From the NCBI RefSeq assembly GCF_900104115.1, contig NZ_FNJM01000001.1, forward strand, positions 265,364-329,363: a DNA stretch of 64,000 bases, given 5' to 3'. Below the pieces are notes generated by a model. That model was not told the origin of the DNA, did no database searches, and worked only from the letters and a program-made list of their open reading frames with translations. Source of the DNA: Clostridium gasigenes (GTDB taxonomy: Bacteria; Bacillota; Clostridia; Clostridiales; Clostridiaceae). Made by a program: the position numbers and the translations under genes. Below are positions 1 to 8,959 of this stretch, in pieces (position 1 is the first letter of the stretch; each line of letters begins with the position of its first letter).

Positions 1-2
1 GT

Positions 3-50
3 GGAATAACAAATGTAGAAGATGACATGAAAATGTTCATGGATCTATAA
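3..50 (+). CDS. C-terminal end of a truncated upstream gene
   Basis: The third frame is open from the window edge and ends in TAA at 48-50, giving 15 residues ending MKMFMDL. A U-tailed hairpin follows about 50 bases later, as expected after a gene end. The fragment is too short to identify. Confidence 0.45.
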   Translation, partial: GITNVEDDMKMFMDL

Positions 51-99
51 AATATAATTAATAAGATTAGAATATATATTTCTAGAAAATAGGATTTAA

Positions 100-142
100 A
101 ATAACTTTAACATCGGGCAACCTTTGTTAAAGTTATTTTTAT
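100..142 (+). terminator. Intrinsic terminator after the edge gene
   Basis: A 13-bp inverted repeat (AATAACTTTAACA at 100-112 and its complement at 125-137) is followed by a run of T. It lies directly after the partial gene ending at position 50. Confidence 0.75.
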
Positions 143-189
143 ATTTATTTTCAAATAGATACTTTGTTAATGAAACTTATAAGTTTAAC

Positions 190-218
190 TTGAATATATA
201 TATAAATATTGGTATTAT
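190..218 (+). promoter_or_regulatory. Candidate sigma-A promoter for mntP leader
   Basis: TTGAAT (190-195) and TATTAT (213-218) are spaced by 17 bases. Transcription would begin near 225, just upstream of the riboswitch-like element. Confidence 0.5.
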
Positions 219-244
219 TAGATAGTTAATTAAATAGATACTCA

Positions 245-340
245 TTTGTATAGGGGAGTAGTTAGCTTTGAATAGTTATTAAGTCAACATAATGGATGTA
301 AATCCTGGCTTAATATTAAATAACGAGACTTATACGTAGT
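245..340 (+). promoter_or_regulatory. yybP-ykoY manganese riboswitch (aptamer)
   Basis: The leader of mntP carries GGGGAGTAG at 253-261 and AAGTCAACAT near 281-290, both resembling conserved blocks of the yybP-ykoY Mn2+ aptamer. GTATA (248-252) can pair with TATAC (331-335) as a closing P1 helix. The 331-335 segment is also part of the terminator stem at 325-361, so the two structures exclude each other. This predicts that Mn2+ binding stabilises P1, blocks the terminator and turns on the exporter gene. The placement before an mntP-family gene is classical. The covariance fit has not been computed. Confidence 0.8.
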
Positions 341-370
341 TTTGCGCTACGTATAAGTCTCTTTTATTTT
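325..370 (+). terminator. Riboswitch expression-platform terminator
   Basis: A 15-bp perfect stem (325-339 with 347-361) with a 7-base loop is followed by TTTTATTTT. It overlaps the 3' side of the predicted aptamer P1 helix and lies 130 bases before the mntP start, so it probably acts as a regulated attenuator. Confidence 0.85.
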
Positions 371-500
371 GCAAACTATATATGTATTTTCCAATACAAG
401 GCTCTAGTCCATCTACGAAAAACCTCCATACTTTAGTGTGGAGTAGTTTAGTTGGAGATGCTTTAGTTTTAAATTATTAAAAGAAAAAAGGAGATCTAAA

Positions 501-1181
501 ATGGGATTATTATCAATATTTATGACAGCAATAGGACTATCAATGGATGCAGTTGCGGTTTCAATTGCAAAGGGAATGACAGTAAAGAAAAATTTACTTA
601 GAAATGCTATAAAAATAGCTTTGTTCTTTGGAGTATTTCAGGGGGTAATGCCATTAATAGGGTGGTTTGCAGGGAGATATTTTGAAAACTATATTAAATC
701 ATTTGATCATTGGATTGCATTTATATTATTAAGCGTAATTGGTGGAAAAATGATATATGAATCACTTAAAGGGAATAAGGAACGAAAAGAAAATAAACAA
801 GATGAAGTACGAGAAATAGATAAGATAGAAAAAGAAGATAAAATAATTGAAATACAAGAAGAAGTTAGTTTAGATAGAGATATTTGCGATAAACAATGTG
901 AAATTAAAAGTGAAGAACTAAGCCATAAAAGTTTAACAATACTAGCAATTGCAACAAGCATAGATGCATTAGCTGTAGGAGTAAGTTTTGCATTTTTAGA
1001 GGTTAGCATAATTCCAGCAGCAACTATAATAGGATTAACAACATTTATACTATGTATAGCAGCAGTACTTATAGGTAAAAAATTAGGATGTATTCTTCAG
1101 AAATATGCAGAAATTATTGGTGGGGTAATATTAATAATTATCGGAATTAATATATTAATTGAGCATTTATTTATGAGTTAA
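501..1181 (+). CDS. mntP: Manganese efflux pump MntP
   Basis: This 226-residue integral membrane protein belongs to the MntP/DUF204 family, which exports Mn2+ across the cytoplasmic membrane. Two related halves are visible, each with a family-typical acidic motif: SMDAVAVS (Asp16) and SIDALAVG (Asp155). About six membrane segments are predicted. The central loop (about residues 88-142) is unusually long and highly charged, making the protein longer than the usual roughly 190 residues. The start follows AAAGGAG. A yybP-ykoY-type Mn riboswitch and terminator precede it, which strongly supports the assignment. A second DUF204-family gene (ytaF) lies at the other end of the window. Confidence 0.92.
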   Translation: MGLLSIFMTAIGLSMDAVAVSIAKGMTVKKNLLRNAIKIALFFGVFQGVMPLIGWFAGRYFENYIKSFDHWIAFILLSVIGGKMIYESLKGNKERKENKQDEVREIDKIEKEDKIIEIQEEVSLDRDICDKQCEIKSEELSHKSLTILAIATSIDALAVGVSFAFLEVSIIPAATIIGLTTFILCIAAVLIGKKLGCILQKYAEIIGGVILIIIGINILIEHLFMS

Positions 1182-1235
1182 ATAATTAGTAAAAGACAAA
1201 GTAATTAAAGTAATGGATTGGAACCAGAAATAGAT

Positions 1236-1278
1236 ATAACCTTCACAGTATAGAAATATATTGTGAAGGTTATATTAT
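1236..1278 (+). terminator. Terminator after mntP
   Basis: A 12-bp stem (ATAACCTTCACA at 1236-1247 with its complement at 1262-1273) is followed by TATTATTA. The tail is only moderately T-rich. Confidence 0.55.
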
Positions 1279-1305
1279 TATTAAGATAGAATGTTCAAGA
1301 ATTAA

Positions 1306-1334
1306 TTGGGTTAATATGAAAAAAATGTTATAAT
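1306..1334 (+). promoter_or_regulatory. Sigma-A promoter for the hydrolase gene
   Basis: TTGGGT (1306-1311) and TATAAT (1329-1334) are separated by 17 bases. A TG dinucleotide one base before the -10 gives an extended -10. It lies 57 bases before the start codon at 1391. Confidence 0.65.
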
Positions 1335-1390
1335 AAAAAGATGGAAAATAAGAGATATATCTAAAGAATAAAATTGGAGGATGCAATCAT

Positions 1391-2350
1391 ATGAGAAATA
1401 AGAATAATAGAGCAATTTATTTTGATGAGTATATTGAAATTAATGGTATATTACAGTATCTTTATCACTGTGGAACAAATGAGGAAAATCCTGTAATGTT
1501 ATTTTTACATGGGGGTCCTGGATCTGTGGAATCCTTGTTTGCTCATGCTTTTCAGGAGAAATGGGAAGAAATTTATACAGTGGTTCACTGGGACCAAAGA
1601 GGGGCTGGAAAAACTCTTTCTAAAAACCAAAGGGAGGAGCATTATCCAACAAGTGATTCTATTATGGAAGATACTTATGAGATTGTTCAATATTTAAAGA
1701 AAAGATATAAGAAAGAAAAAATTGTGATATTTGGTCATTCTTTTGGTAGCCTTTTAGGTAGCTTGTTCACTTTAAAATATCCAAATGAAGTAGAATATTA
1801 TATTGGTGTTGGGCAAGTAGTTAATATGTTAGAAAATGAAAGAGTCGGCTATGAAAAAATTAAGGAAGTAATTATAGAAAGTAATAATAAAAGTGATTTA
1901 AAGAAGCTTGAAGCAATTGGAGACTATCCGGGTGAAAATTTTGATTGTAATTTTCTGAAAAGTATTAAAAAATTAAGACATCTTCAGGAAAAGTATAAGT
2001 TAGCAGTTGCGCCTACATTAGGTTTAATTTTACTTGCATTTAAAAGTCCAATATTTAAACTAAGTGATATTATGGCACTTAGAAATGGTATGAAATCAAA
2101 TAAAAATTTATTTAATTACTTATGTAAATTTGATCTTTACGCATACCCAAGCAATTATGATGTGCCTATGTATTATATTTTAGGCGGTGATGATTGGCAA
2201 ACACCGTACGTTTTAGCTGAAAAATACTATGAAATTGTTAAGGCTCCTAATAAGAAGTTCTTTAAAATTCCTAATGCAGGACATTTGACAATGATAGACC
2301 AACCTGAGCTGTTTTTTGATGTCATGAAGGAAATTAGATATACAAATTAA
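1391..2350 (+). CDS. Alpha/beta hydrolase, prolyl iminopeptidase-like
   Basis: This 319-residue cytoplasmic enzyme has the proline iminopeptidase (peptidase S33) pattern: HGGPG at 40-44 (oxyanion region), DQRGAG at 68-73 and the nucleophile elbow GHSFGS with Ser117. The catalytic His is probably His298 in NAGHLTMIDQPE, and the Asp lies near residue 267 in GGDDWQTP. The family removes N-terminal proline or hydrolyses related amides and esters; the real substrate is unknown. The start has a TTGGAGG site 8-9 bases upstream. It stands alone between its own promoter and a following hairpin. Confidence 0.85.
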   Translation: MRNKNNRAIYFDEYIEINGILQYLYHCGTNEENPVMLFLHGGPGSVESLFAHAFQEKWEEIYTVVHWDQRGAGKTLSKNQREEHYPTSDSIMEDTYEIVQYLKKRYKKEKIVIFGHSFGSLLGSLFTLKYPNEVEYYIGVGQVVNMLENERVGYEKIKEVIIESNNKSDLKKLEAIGDYPGENFDCNFLKSIKKLRHLQEKYKLAVAPTLGLILLAFKSPIFKLSDIMALRNGMKSNKNLFNYLCKFDLYAYPSNYDVPMYYILGGDDWQTPYVLAEKYYEIVKAPNKKFFKIPNAGHLTMIDQPELFFDVMKEIRYTN

Positions 2351-2382
2351 AGTGTATTAAAAATATTTGTTTTTAATACACT
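2351..2382 (+). terminator. Hairpin directly after hydrolase stop codon
   Basis: A 13-bp perfect inverted repeat (2351-2363 with 2370-2382) begins immediately after the stop codon. No U-tract follows, so it may stabilise the mRNA end rather than terminate. Confidence 0.45.
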
Positions 2383-2440
2383 GAGTATAGAAGCAATTAA
2401 CAGTGTGTCAAAGATAGAATGTATACCAACAATTAAATAA

Positions 2441-2581
2441 ATAACTTTCTTAAATAATGGAGAAGAAAATATAGGGGGATTTATAATAAGTGGTGAAAAA
2501 TCTGTTGGAACAATAGATGGAGACTACACAATAAGTAGAATAAATGAAAATGGAAAGATAAGAATAAAATGTGACTATTAA
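2441..2581 (+). pseudogene. Remnant of an unidentified gene (3' end)
   Basis: A 46-codon open frame without a start runs from an upstream stop to TAA at 2579-2581. It translates to a plausible protein tail with GGFIISGEKSVG followed by a beta-rich, polar stretch ending KIRIKCDY. A proper terminator follows at 2623-2657, as if this were once the end of a functional gene. I do not recognise the family. Confidence 0.35.
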
Positions 2582-2622
2582 TTCTAGATAGAAAATAAGA
2601 AAAGTGTAGTAGCTAAATTATG

Positions 2623-2657
2623 AAATCCACGACAGTAGAAATGTCGTGGATTTTTTT
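2623..2657 (+). terminator. Intrinsic terminator
   Basis: A 12-bp GC-containing stem (AAATCCACGACA at 2623-2634 with its complement at 2642-2653) is followed by T residues. It lies after the gene remnant and before the ABC operon. Confidence 0.8.
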
Positions 2658-2705
2658 ATGCTGAAAATTAATAACTTAATATTTTTAAACCCTAAGTATA
2701 AAAAA

Positions 2706-2727
2706 AATCAACCTTTCGGTTGATTTC
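2706..2727 (-). terminator. Minus-strand terminator-like hairpin before ABC operon
   Basis: AATCAACC and GGTTGATT pair around a short loop, with a run of A on the left side. Read on the minus strand this is a stem with a GAAA loop followed by seven T, a typical terminator. No minus-strand gene ends here, so it could stop antisense transcription or be a remnant. Confidence 0.4.
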
Positions 2728-2774
2728 AAATATGAATGTAAAATATATAATGATATTACAGGAGTTGATGTTAG

Positions 2775-3713
2775 ATGAATAATATTATTGAAGTAAGGAA
2801 TTTAGAAAAAAGCTATAAAGACAATAAGGTGATTAAAGGTATAACATTTGAAGTTGAGAGAGGTGAAATACTTTGTTTCTTAGGACCAAATGGTGCAGGT
2901 AAAAGTACTACTATAAATGTTCTTATAGGTGCACTTGGTTATGACAAAGGGGATATATATTATAAAAATAGAAAAATAGTTAATGATGATATGGAATTTA
3001 AAAAATGTCTTGGAATAGTACCACAGGATATTTCATTGTATGAGGACATTTCAGCTGAGAAAAATATCAGGTTTTTTGCATCACTTTATGGACTAAAGGG
3101 GAAGGAACTTGATGTTAAAACAGAGGAGGCTCTAGAGTTTGCAGGTCTTACAGATAGAAAATTTGACAAGGTAAAAACATTCTCAGGGGGAATGAAGAGG
3201 AGACTAAATATTGCCTGCGCAATAGCTCATAACCCTGAGGTGCTTATAATGGATGAACCAACTGTAGGCATAGATCCTCAATCTAGAAATCATATATTAA
3301 GTTGCGTTAAAAAGATGAGAGATAAGGGAATTACTATTATTTATACAACTCATTATATGGAAGAGGTCGAAGAAATATCAACAAGAATAATAGTAATGGA
3401 TAAGGGCGAAATAATAGCAGAGGGGACAAAGGAAAAACTTAAGGAAGAAGTAGTTAAATACAAAAAGCTTATTATAGATGCAGATAATTTAGAAAATGTT
3501 GACCTAGAAGAGTTTTATAATATTGAAGGTGTAAAAAAAATTAGAATAAATGATGATAAAATCGAAATTGAAACTATAACTGGAATAGAAAATTTAGATA
3601 AGATAATTATTAAATTAGTTAATATGGGCGTTGCAATTAGAAACTTAACATGCAAAACAGCCAGTTTAGAAAATGTATTTTTGAGCCTAACAGGCAAGAC
3701 TTTAAGAGATTAG
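2775..3713 (+). CDS. ABC exporter ATP-binding protein
   Basis: This 312-residue cytoplasmic ATPase powers the ABC-2 type exporter encoded next to it. Walker A GPNGAGKST is at 37-45, the signature SGGMKRR near 138-144, Walker B LIMDEPTVGID near 156-166 and the switch histidine in TTHYMEE near 192. The C-terminal 90 residues form the extension typical of drug, lantibiotic or lipid exporter ATPases (DrrA/CcmA type). The start follows GGAGTTGATGTTAG. It is first in an operon with two permeases, a LuxR-type regulator and a methyltransferase. The exported compound cannot be told from the sequence. Confidence 0.9.
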   Translation: MNNIIEVRNLEKSYKDNKVIKGITFEVERGEILCFLGPNGAGKSTTINVLIGALGYDKGDIYYKNRKIVNDDMEFKKCLGIVPQDISLYEDISAEKNIRFFASLYGLKGKELDVKTEEALEFAGLTDRKFDKVKTFSGGMKRRLNIACAIAHNPEVLIMDEPTVGIDPQSRNHILSCVKKMRDKGITIIYTTHYMEEVEEISTRIIVMDKGEIIAEGTKEKLKEEVVKYKKLIIDADNLENVDLEEFYNIEGVKKIRINDDKIEIETITGIENLDKIIIKLVNMGVAIRNLTCKTASLENVFLSLTGKTLRD

Positions 3714-3724
3714 AGGTGAAGTTA

Positions 3725-4471
3725 ATGTATAAGTTTTTACAGATATTAAAAAGAGACTTTCTGAACCTAGTACTAAATCCTATGTGGAGTTTTTTCAGTA
3801 TTGCATTCCCATTTCTCCTTGTACTAATTCTTGGGTTTTTAAATAGTGGTGCATATGGAAGTGAAGTTACTTCATATGATTATTACGGTATAACTATAAT
3901 GATATATATGATTTTTATGTCATCTTGTTTATCTGCAAACAGTTTTATGGAGGAGCGTATAAAAAAAGGTAATATGAGACTTATATATGCGCCTTTACCT
4001 AAAAGTTATATTTATATTTCAAAAATAGTAGCGGCATTTAGTTATTCAGCTATTTGTGACCTATTACTAATATTAACATTAAAGGTAGTTTTGAATATTA
4101 ATTTTGGTGGAAATAACATTATTTATATTATACTATTATTAATAATTTTTCAAATTTTAGCATCGATACTTGGAGTACTGCTTTGTATAATATTTAAAAG
4201 TGAAAACACTGCAAATCAGGTTCTAAATATTTTTATAAATGTATTTGCAATTTTAGGTGGATTATTCTTTAGAGTTGATTCTTTAGGAAGCGTAGTAGAA
4301 AAAACAAGTTATATATCACCTATAAAATGGATTGTTAGCAGTGTTTTTAGAGTAATCTATGATAGGGATTTTACTTATTATATACCTACAATAAGCTTTC
4401 TAATATTTTTATGCGTACTAGGTTTAATTATGTGCAAAAGGCTGTATAAAGGAGAGGACTATATATGCTAG
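3725..4471 (+). CDS. ABC-2 type exporter permease (first)
   Basis: This 248-residue protein has about six hydrophobic segments and the ABC-2 permease layout: a short cytoplasmic N-terminus, TM1 near 20-40, and a long central group of membrane helices. The start at 3725 is preferred because GAGGTGAAG lies just upstream; the frame is open further upstream but only inside the ATPase gene. It overlaps the second permease by 7 bases (ATG at 4465, TAG at 4469-4471), which suggests translational coupling and a heterodimeric permease. Confidence 0.87.
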   Translation: MYKFLQILKRDFLNLVLNPMWSFFSIAFPFLLVLILGFLNSGAYGSEVTSYDYYGITIMIYMIFMSSCLSANSFMEERIKKGNMRLIYAPLPKSYIYISKIVAAFSYSAICDLLLILTLKVVLNINFGGNNIIYIILLLIIFQILASILGVLLCIIFKSENTANQVLNIFINVFAILGGLFFRVDSLGSVVEKTSYISPIKWIVSSVFRVIYDRDFTYYIPTISFLIFLCVLGLIMCKRLYKGEDYIC

Positions 4472-5442
4472 TATTTATTAAAAACCATTTTTATAGAATG
4501 ATAAGTAAGAAAAATTATATTATTATTTCTTTAGTAATGACAATAGTAGCAACATCCTTAGCGGTGTTATTAACCAAAAAAATGGAGGTGAAAGGAACAC
4601 TTGCTGTGGTGACTTCAAGTAGTAATGAGAATCTAAAATCTAATTATGTAAAATTTTTATATATGCAAAAAGAACCAAATGAGTCAGATTTAGTGACTGG
4701 AAAGTACGATGGAGTAATAATAGATAAAGGTAATGGAAATTATGAAGTTAATACTATAAAAGGTGATGACTTTAAAAAATTAATAGAGGAAGTTATAAAG
4801 GATCCAGAAGGGTTTAAACCAGAAATTAAAAATATAAGAGGCATAGGTACTAATATTTTAGGGTTTCTAGAAATATTTATATTGATGCAAACAGTTACGT
4901 ATATGTTTTTACTTGCAGAGGATAGAGAGCAAAAGCAAATAGAAAGAATTGCAACTTCACCAATTTCTATATTTAAATATATGCTTTCTTATTTCATATC
5001 AATATTTTTATTAGTATTAGTGCCAACATTTTTTGTTATTGTAATAGTTAAATATATATTTGGAATTAGTATAGGGTTTAGTCTAATGCAATATGTTGGA
5101 TTACTTAGTTTAATTTCATCACTAGGTATTTCTTTTGCAATGCTTTTAAATTCATTATTAAAGGTTGGGGATACCGCTAATATGTTAGGGTCTTCAATTG
5201 TTACTTTAACAACTATTTTATCAGGAAGTTTTTATTCATTTGAAGGTGGTAATAAAATACTTGAAAGTGCATTATGTATATTGCCACAAAAAGATTTTTT
5301 AAGTTTCGTGCAGGGTTTAGAAAGAGGTACAAAAATATCTTCAATGATTCCACAATTAGCTTATATATTAATTTTAATATTGGCATTTTATATAATATCT
5401 TCTATAAAAATAAAAAAATATTACATTCTTGCAAAGAAATAA
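4465..5442 (+). CDS. ABC-2 type exporter permease (second)
   Basis: This 325-residue permease has TM1 at about 17-36, then a roughly 100-residue extracytoplasmic domain, then five hydrophobic helices in the C-terminal half. This YhfE/DrrB-like layout is typical of ABC-2 membrane subunits of drug or lipid exporters. It is coupled to the preceding permease by a 7-base overlap and ends 26 bases before the regulator gene. It most likely pairs with the first permease and the ATPase at 2775. Confidence 0.87.
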   Translation: MLVFIKNHFYRMISKKNYIIISLVMTIVATSLAVLLTKKMEVKGTLAVVTSSSNENLKSNYVKFLYMQKEPNESDLVTGKYDGVIIDKGNGNYEVNTIKGDDFKKLIEEVIKDPEGFKPEIKNIRGIGTNILGFLEIFILMQTVTYMFLLAEDREQKQIERIATSPISIFKYMLSYFISIFLLVLVPTFFVIVIVKYIFGISIGFSLMQYVGLLSLISSLGISFAMLLNSLLKVGDTANMLGSSIVTLTTILSGSFYSFEGGNKILESALCILPQKDFLSFVQGLERGTKISSMIPQLAYILILILAFYIISSIKIKKYYILAKK

Positions 5443-5468
5443 TGTAAAATATTCACAAGGGTGATGAT

Positions 5469-8030
5469 ATGATATTAATGTCAACAAAATTGAAAATGCC
5501 ACAACCAAGAAATAGTTATATAGTTAGAGAAGAGCTTTTTTCAAAACTAGAGAAAATAGATGAATATAAAGTTACGTTAGTTAAAGGTGGAGCAGGTGCT
5601 GGGAAAACTACATTAATTACTACCTTTGTTAAGGAAAATAAAATATTAAATTTAAAGTGGATATCTATTGATGAGAGTTGTAATAATGTATTTATATTTT
5701 GGAATTATTTTATTGAAGCAGTAGGAGAATATCTAGGAAATGCAAAACAGGATTTTCTATCAATGCAGGATTCTAATTTTCAAAAGGAGAACATGGAAAA
5801 GATTATTACACTTTTAATTAATAATCTAGATGAGAATGAAGATATATATATAGTTTTCGATGATTTTTACTATATTACTGAAGAATTTTTACTTCATACC
5901 ATAGATTTTTTCATAAAGAATACTTCACATAATATTCATATAATTATTATTACTAGACATGAGCCAACCTTATATTTAGGGGCTTTAAATATGGAAGGAA
6001 ACCTTCTTATAATAGACGATAATGATTTTAAACTTTCTTTAAAAGATGGATTTAAATTTTTAAGACAAACGCTGAAGTTAAACCAAAGTGAAGAAAATTT
6101 AAAATTAATAAATGAAGTTTCAGAAGGTTGGATTGGAGGTATGCAACTTATTGCTGCAGCTGTAGGGTGTAAGAATAAAAGTGAAATAATAAATTTAAAT
6201 CTTAACAATAGGATGCTAGGTGAATATTTAACAAAGGAAATTTATGAGTTTCTAAATGAAGAAGAAAAGGGATTTCTGGTTGTTACATCTATTCTATCAT
6301 ATTTTAATGAAGAAATTTGTAGTAAACTACTAGAAAATATTAAATATAAGAAAATGATAGAAGGGCTTATTGAGAAAAATATTTTAATAATATGTATAGA
6401 TGAGGAAAACGGTATTTATAGATATCATAATATTTTAAAGGAATATTTAATAGGTAAATTTAAAGAACTTAAAAAGGAAGATCAGTGGGATTTACATTTT
6501 AATGCAGCAAAAATATTAGAAGAACTTGGTGATTACAATGAATCTTTAGAACAATTAATTGTATCTAAAGGATATAATGAGGCAATGGAATTAATAATAG
6601 ATGAATCTAATAATGTATCAATATTTTCATATATTGATAGGATTCCAATAAGGTTTATTATAAAAAATCCTAATTTTGCATATCAAAGTTTTTTTTATTA
6701 TTATGTCAATATGGAATTTGAGAAGTGCATGGAACTATATAATCTTATTAAAGAGTATATAGATAAGGATATTCTTTATTCAGCATTTAAATTTTCAAAT
6801 ATGTTTATAGAGGATACATTTAATATTAATTATATTAATGTAATGACAAGCTCTGAAATTGATAGTCTTCTATTAAAAGACATAACAAAGTCTATTATAT
6901 TAATTAAAGATTCTACTTATTTATATGTACAAAGTAAGTATAGGGATGCTTTGGAATATATAGATAAAGCGATAGGTTATGCTAAAAATAAGGAAAAATT
7001 CTATTTGGAATTTTTCGCCTTAAGTAATAAAACTCAAATACTTGAGGATCTAGGCGAATTCAATAAATGTGAAGAGATTTATAAAGAAATGGAAAAAATC
7101 AAAGGTTTAAGTAGAAAGCTCTTTATATTATCAGCAAGTTTTGATATAGGTATCACGGGTATTCACTTAAAGCGAATGGATGTAAAATCTGCAGAAAAAT
7201 CTTTAAAAAATGTTGAAGAGTGTATTTCGAAAGATGTTCTTCCATTAAATAGGGCATACAAGTATAACTTAGCAGAATATAAATTTATAATTGGAGAAGT
7301 TAAAAATGCAGTTAATTTAGTTAATGAAATCATTAATGATGAAAATCAAAATAATCTAGTGTATTTAGCAAGATTATTAAAATATTATTTTAAGGAAAAT
7401 AAATACTCGGGTAAATATATTTTAGAATTTATGACTAGTTATGAAAGCTTAGTACAAGAAAATAGGACATTAGAAAGCAAATTTGTTTATGCTAATATAT
7501 TAGGAAGCAAAGATGATTTTGAAGAAGCGATTATTATGGCTGATGAAATTCTAACCTGTTCCCGTAAAAACAATATAAAACTAAAAATTGTAGAGGTAGT
7601 ACTTTTTAAAATTAGAATGTTGTTTATTATGAAGGGAAACAGTAGAGAAATAATAAATCTATTTAAGGAAGCGATATTTTATAGTTACGAAGATAAAATA
7701 CTTCAACCTTTTTATGTTGAAAGTGATATTGTAGCTAAGGTAATAAAGGATTCCAATAGTGAGATATATAGTTGTTTGAGTTCAAGTGAAAAAATATATT
7801 ATAAGGAAATAATGAAGTTATGTAATATCAATTCAAAATCTGTATTAAGCCAAAGGGAAATTGAGGTGTTAAACGAAATAGCAATAGGGTCTTCGAATAA
7901 GGAAATTGCAGAAGTACTGTGTATTTCATTAGCAACAGTTAAATCACATATTATTAATATATATAGTAAGCTTCACGTCAATAATAGAATATCAGCAATT
8001 GAGGTTGCTAAAGATAATGACTATATATGA
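5469..8030 (+). CDS. Large LuxR/MalT-type ATP-dependent regulator
   Basis: This 853-residue protein has the STAND/MalT architecture. The N-terminal start of the family (STKLKMPQPR) leads into a P-loop, GGAGAGKTT, at 40-48. A Walker B-like VFDDF follows near residue 130, then a winged-helix region. A long helical repeat region spans about 350-780. The C-terminal LuxR HTH (LSQREIEVLNEIAIG to SKLHVNNRISAIEVAK) occupies about 793-850. MalT-type proteins bind a small inducer and ATP and then activate transcription. Here the gene sits between exporter genes and a methyltransferase, so it probably controls this operon in response to the exported compound. No signal peptide is present. Confidence 0.88.
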   Translation: MILMSTKLKMPQPRNSYIVREELFSKLEKIDEYKVTLVKGGAGAGKTTLITTFVKENKILNLKWISIDESCNNVFIFWNYFIEAVGEYLGNAKQDFLSMQDSNFQKENMEKIITLLINNLDENEDIYIVFDDFYYITEEFLLHTIDFFIKNTSHNIHIIIITRHEPTLYLGALNMEGNLLIIDDNDFKLSLKDGFKFLRQTLKLNQSEENLKLINEVSEGWIGGMQLIAAAVGCKNKSEIINLNLNNRMLGEYLTKEIYEFLNEEEKGFLVVTSILSYFNEEICSKLLENIKYKKMIEGLIEKNILIICIDEENGIYRYHNILKEYLIGKFKELKKEDQWDLHFNAAKILEELGDYNESLEQLIVSKGYNEAMELIIDESNNVSIFSYIDRIPIRFIIKNPNFAYQSFFYYYVNMEFEKCMELYNLIKEYIDKDILYSAFKFSNMFIEDTFNINYINVMTSSEIDSLLLKDITKSIILIKDSTYLYVQSKYRDALEYIDKAIGYAKNKEKFYLEFFALSNKTQILEDLGEFNKCEEIYKEMEKIKGLSRKLFILSASFDIGITGIHLKRMDVKSAEKSLKNVEECISKDVLPLNRAYKYNLAEYKFIIGEVKNAVNLVNEIINDENQNNLVYLARLLKYYFKENKYSGKYILEFMTSYESLVQENRTLESKFVYANILGSKDDFEEAIIMADEILTCSRKNNIKLKIVEVVLFKIRMLFIMKGNSREIINLFKEAIFYSYEDKILQPFYVESDIVAKVIKDSNSEIYSCLSSSEKIYYKEIMKLCNINSKSVLSQREIEVLNEIAIGSSNKEIAEVLCISLATVKSHIINIYSKLHVNNRISAIEVAKDNDYI

Positions 8031-8146
8031 ATTCAATTATAGTTAAAAATAAGAATGTTGCCAAGGCTCGAAAGAGATTTTGGGGTACTGTTGAGAAATT
8101 TGATTATATGGTTATACAAAGTAATGTAAGCAAGGGGGTATATATT

Positions 8147-8950
8147 GTGGATAAGGTTAGAGAATATTATGATAGTAATGCAGAAATGGAATGGGAAAGG
8201 CTTAATAATCCATATAGTATTGTTGAATATAAAAGTACATTATTTTTAATAGATAAGTATTTTAGTAATGATGGAAGCGTTATTGATATTGGTTCAGGAC
8301 CAGGTAGATATTCAATAGAACTTTTAAAAAGAGGATATGAAGTAGATCTTTTAGAGATATCGCAAGAAGAGTTAAACATTGCTAAAAATGAAATTGAAAA
8401 ATTAGGATTAAAGGCAAATAATTATTACTGTAGAAGTGCAATAGAACTAGAATGTTTTGAAGCTGAATCGTATGATAATATATTAGTAATGGGACCTATG
8501 TATCATCTTCATATTAAAGAAGAGAGGCAAAGAGTTTTAAAAGAAGTATATAGAATTTTAAAGAAAGATGCAGTAGCGATAATATCATATATAAATACCT
8601 GGGGAGCGATTAAAGCAGCAGTAACTGAGTTTCCACTTGAGTTTGATAATAAAAATAAATTTAAAAGATATATGAATGGAGATTTAAGTTTTTCAGAAGA
8701 AGAAAGCTTTACAAAAACTTATTTTACAACAGCAGAAAAAGCTTTACAGGAAGTAGAAGAGGTAGGATTTGAAATAGTATCATATGCTGGTGCAGAAGGA
8801 TTTCTTAGTGGAATTTCTACAGATATTAAAAAACTTGCAAATAGTAACAAAGAAATATATGAAAATTTTATCAACGCAGCAGTAGAAACATGTGAACTAA
8901 AACAATATAGAGATGCTACGGAACATATTAATATTGTAGTTAGAAAGTAG
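8147..8950 (+). CDS. Class I SAM-dependent methyltransferase
   Basis: This 267-residue cytoplasmic enzyme has a Rossmann-type SAM site, VIDIGSGPGRYS, at about 45-56, an acidic end of beta-2 (LLEISQEEL) and a post-II region LVMGPMYHL. The start chosen is GTG at 8147, with AAGGGGG 8 bases upstream; the family usually begins near DKVREYYDSNAEMEWERL. The same frame is open back to an ATG at 8027 that overlaps the regulator stop by ATGA, but that extension has a weak ribosome site and atypical sequence. It is probably co-transcribed with the exporter and regulator and may modify the same compound or its target. Confidence 0.82.
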   Translation: MDKVREYYDSNAEMEWERLNNPYSIVEYKSTLFLIDKYFSNDGSVIDIGSGPGRYSIELLKRGYEVDLLEISQEELNIAKNEIEKLGLKANNYYCRSAIELECFEAESYDNILVMGPMYHLHIKEERQRVLKEVYRILKKDAVAIISYINTWGAIKAAVTEFPLEFDNKNKFKRYMNGDLSFSEEESFTKTYFTTAEKALQEVEEVGFEIVSYAGAEGFLSGISTDIKKLANSNKEIYENFINAAVETCELKQYRDATEHINIVVRK

Positions 8951-8959
8951 AATGAGTTT

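Noticed and set aside
707..1009. Antisense open frame inside mntP
   Set aside because: It is the reverse strand of the charged-loop region with no ribosome site; similar antisense frames within other genes were dropped for the same reason.
8027..8146. Upstream extension of the methyltransferase frame starting at ATG 8027
   Set aside because: It lacks a good ribosome site and adds sequence unlike the family start; GTG at 8147 with AAGGGGG fits better.
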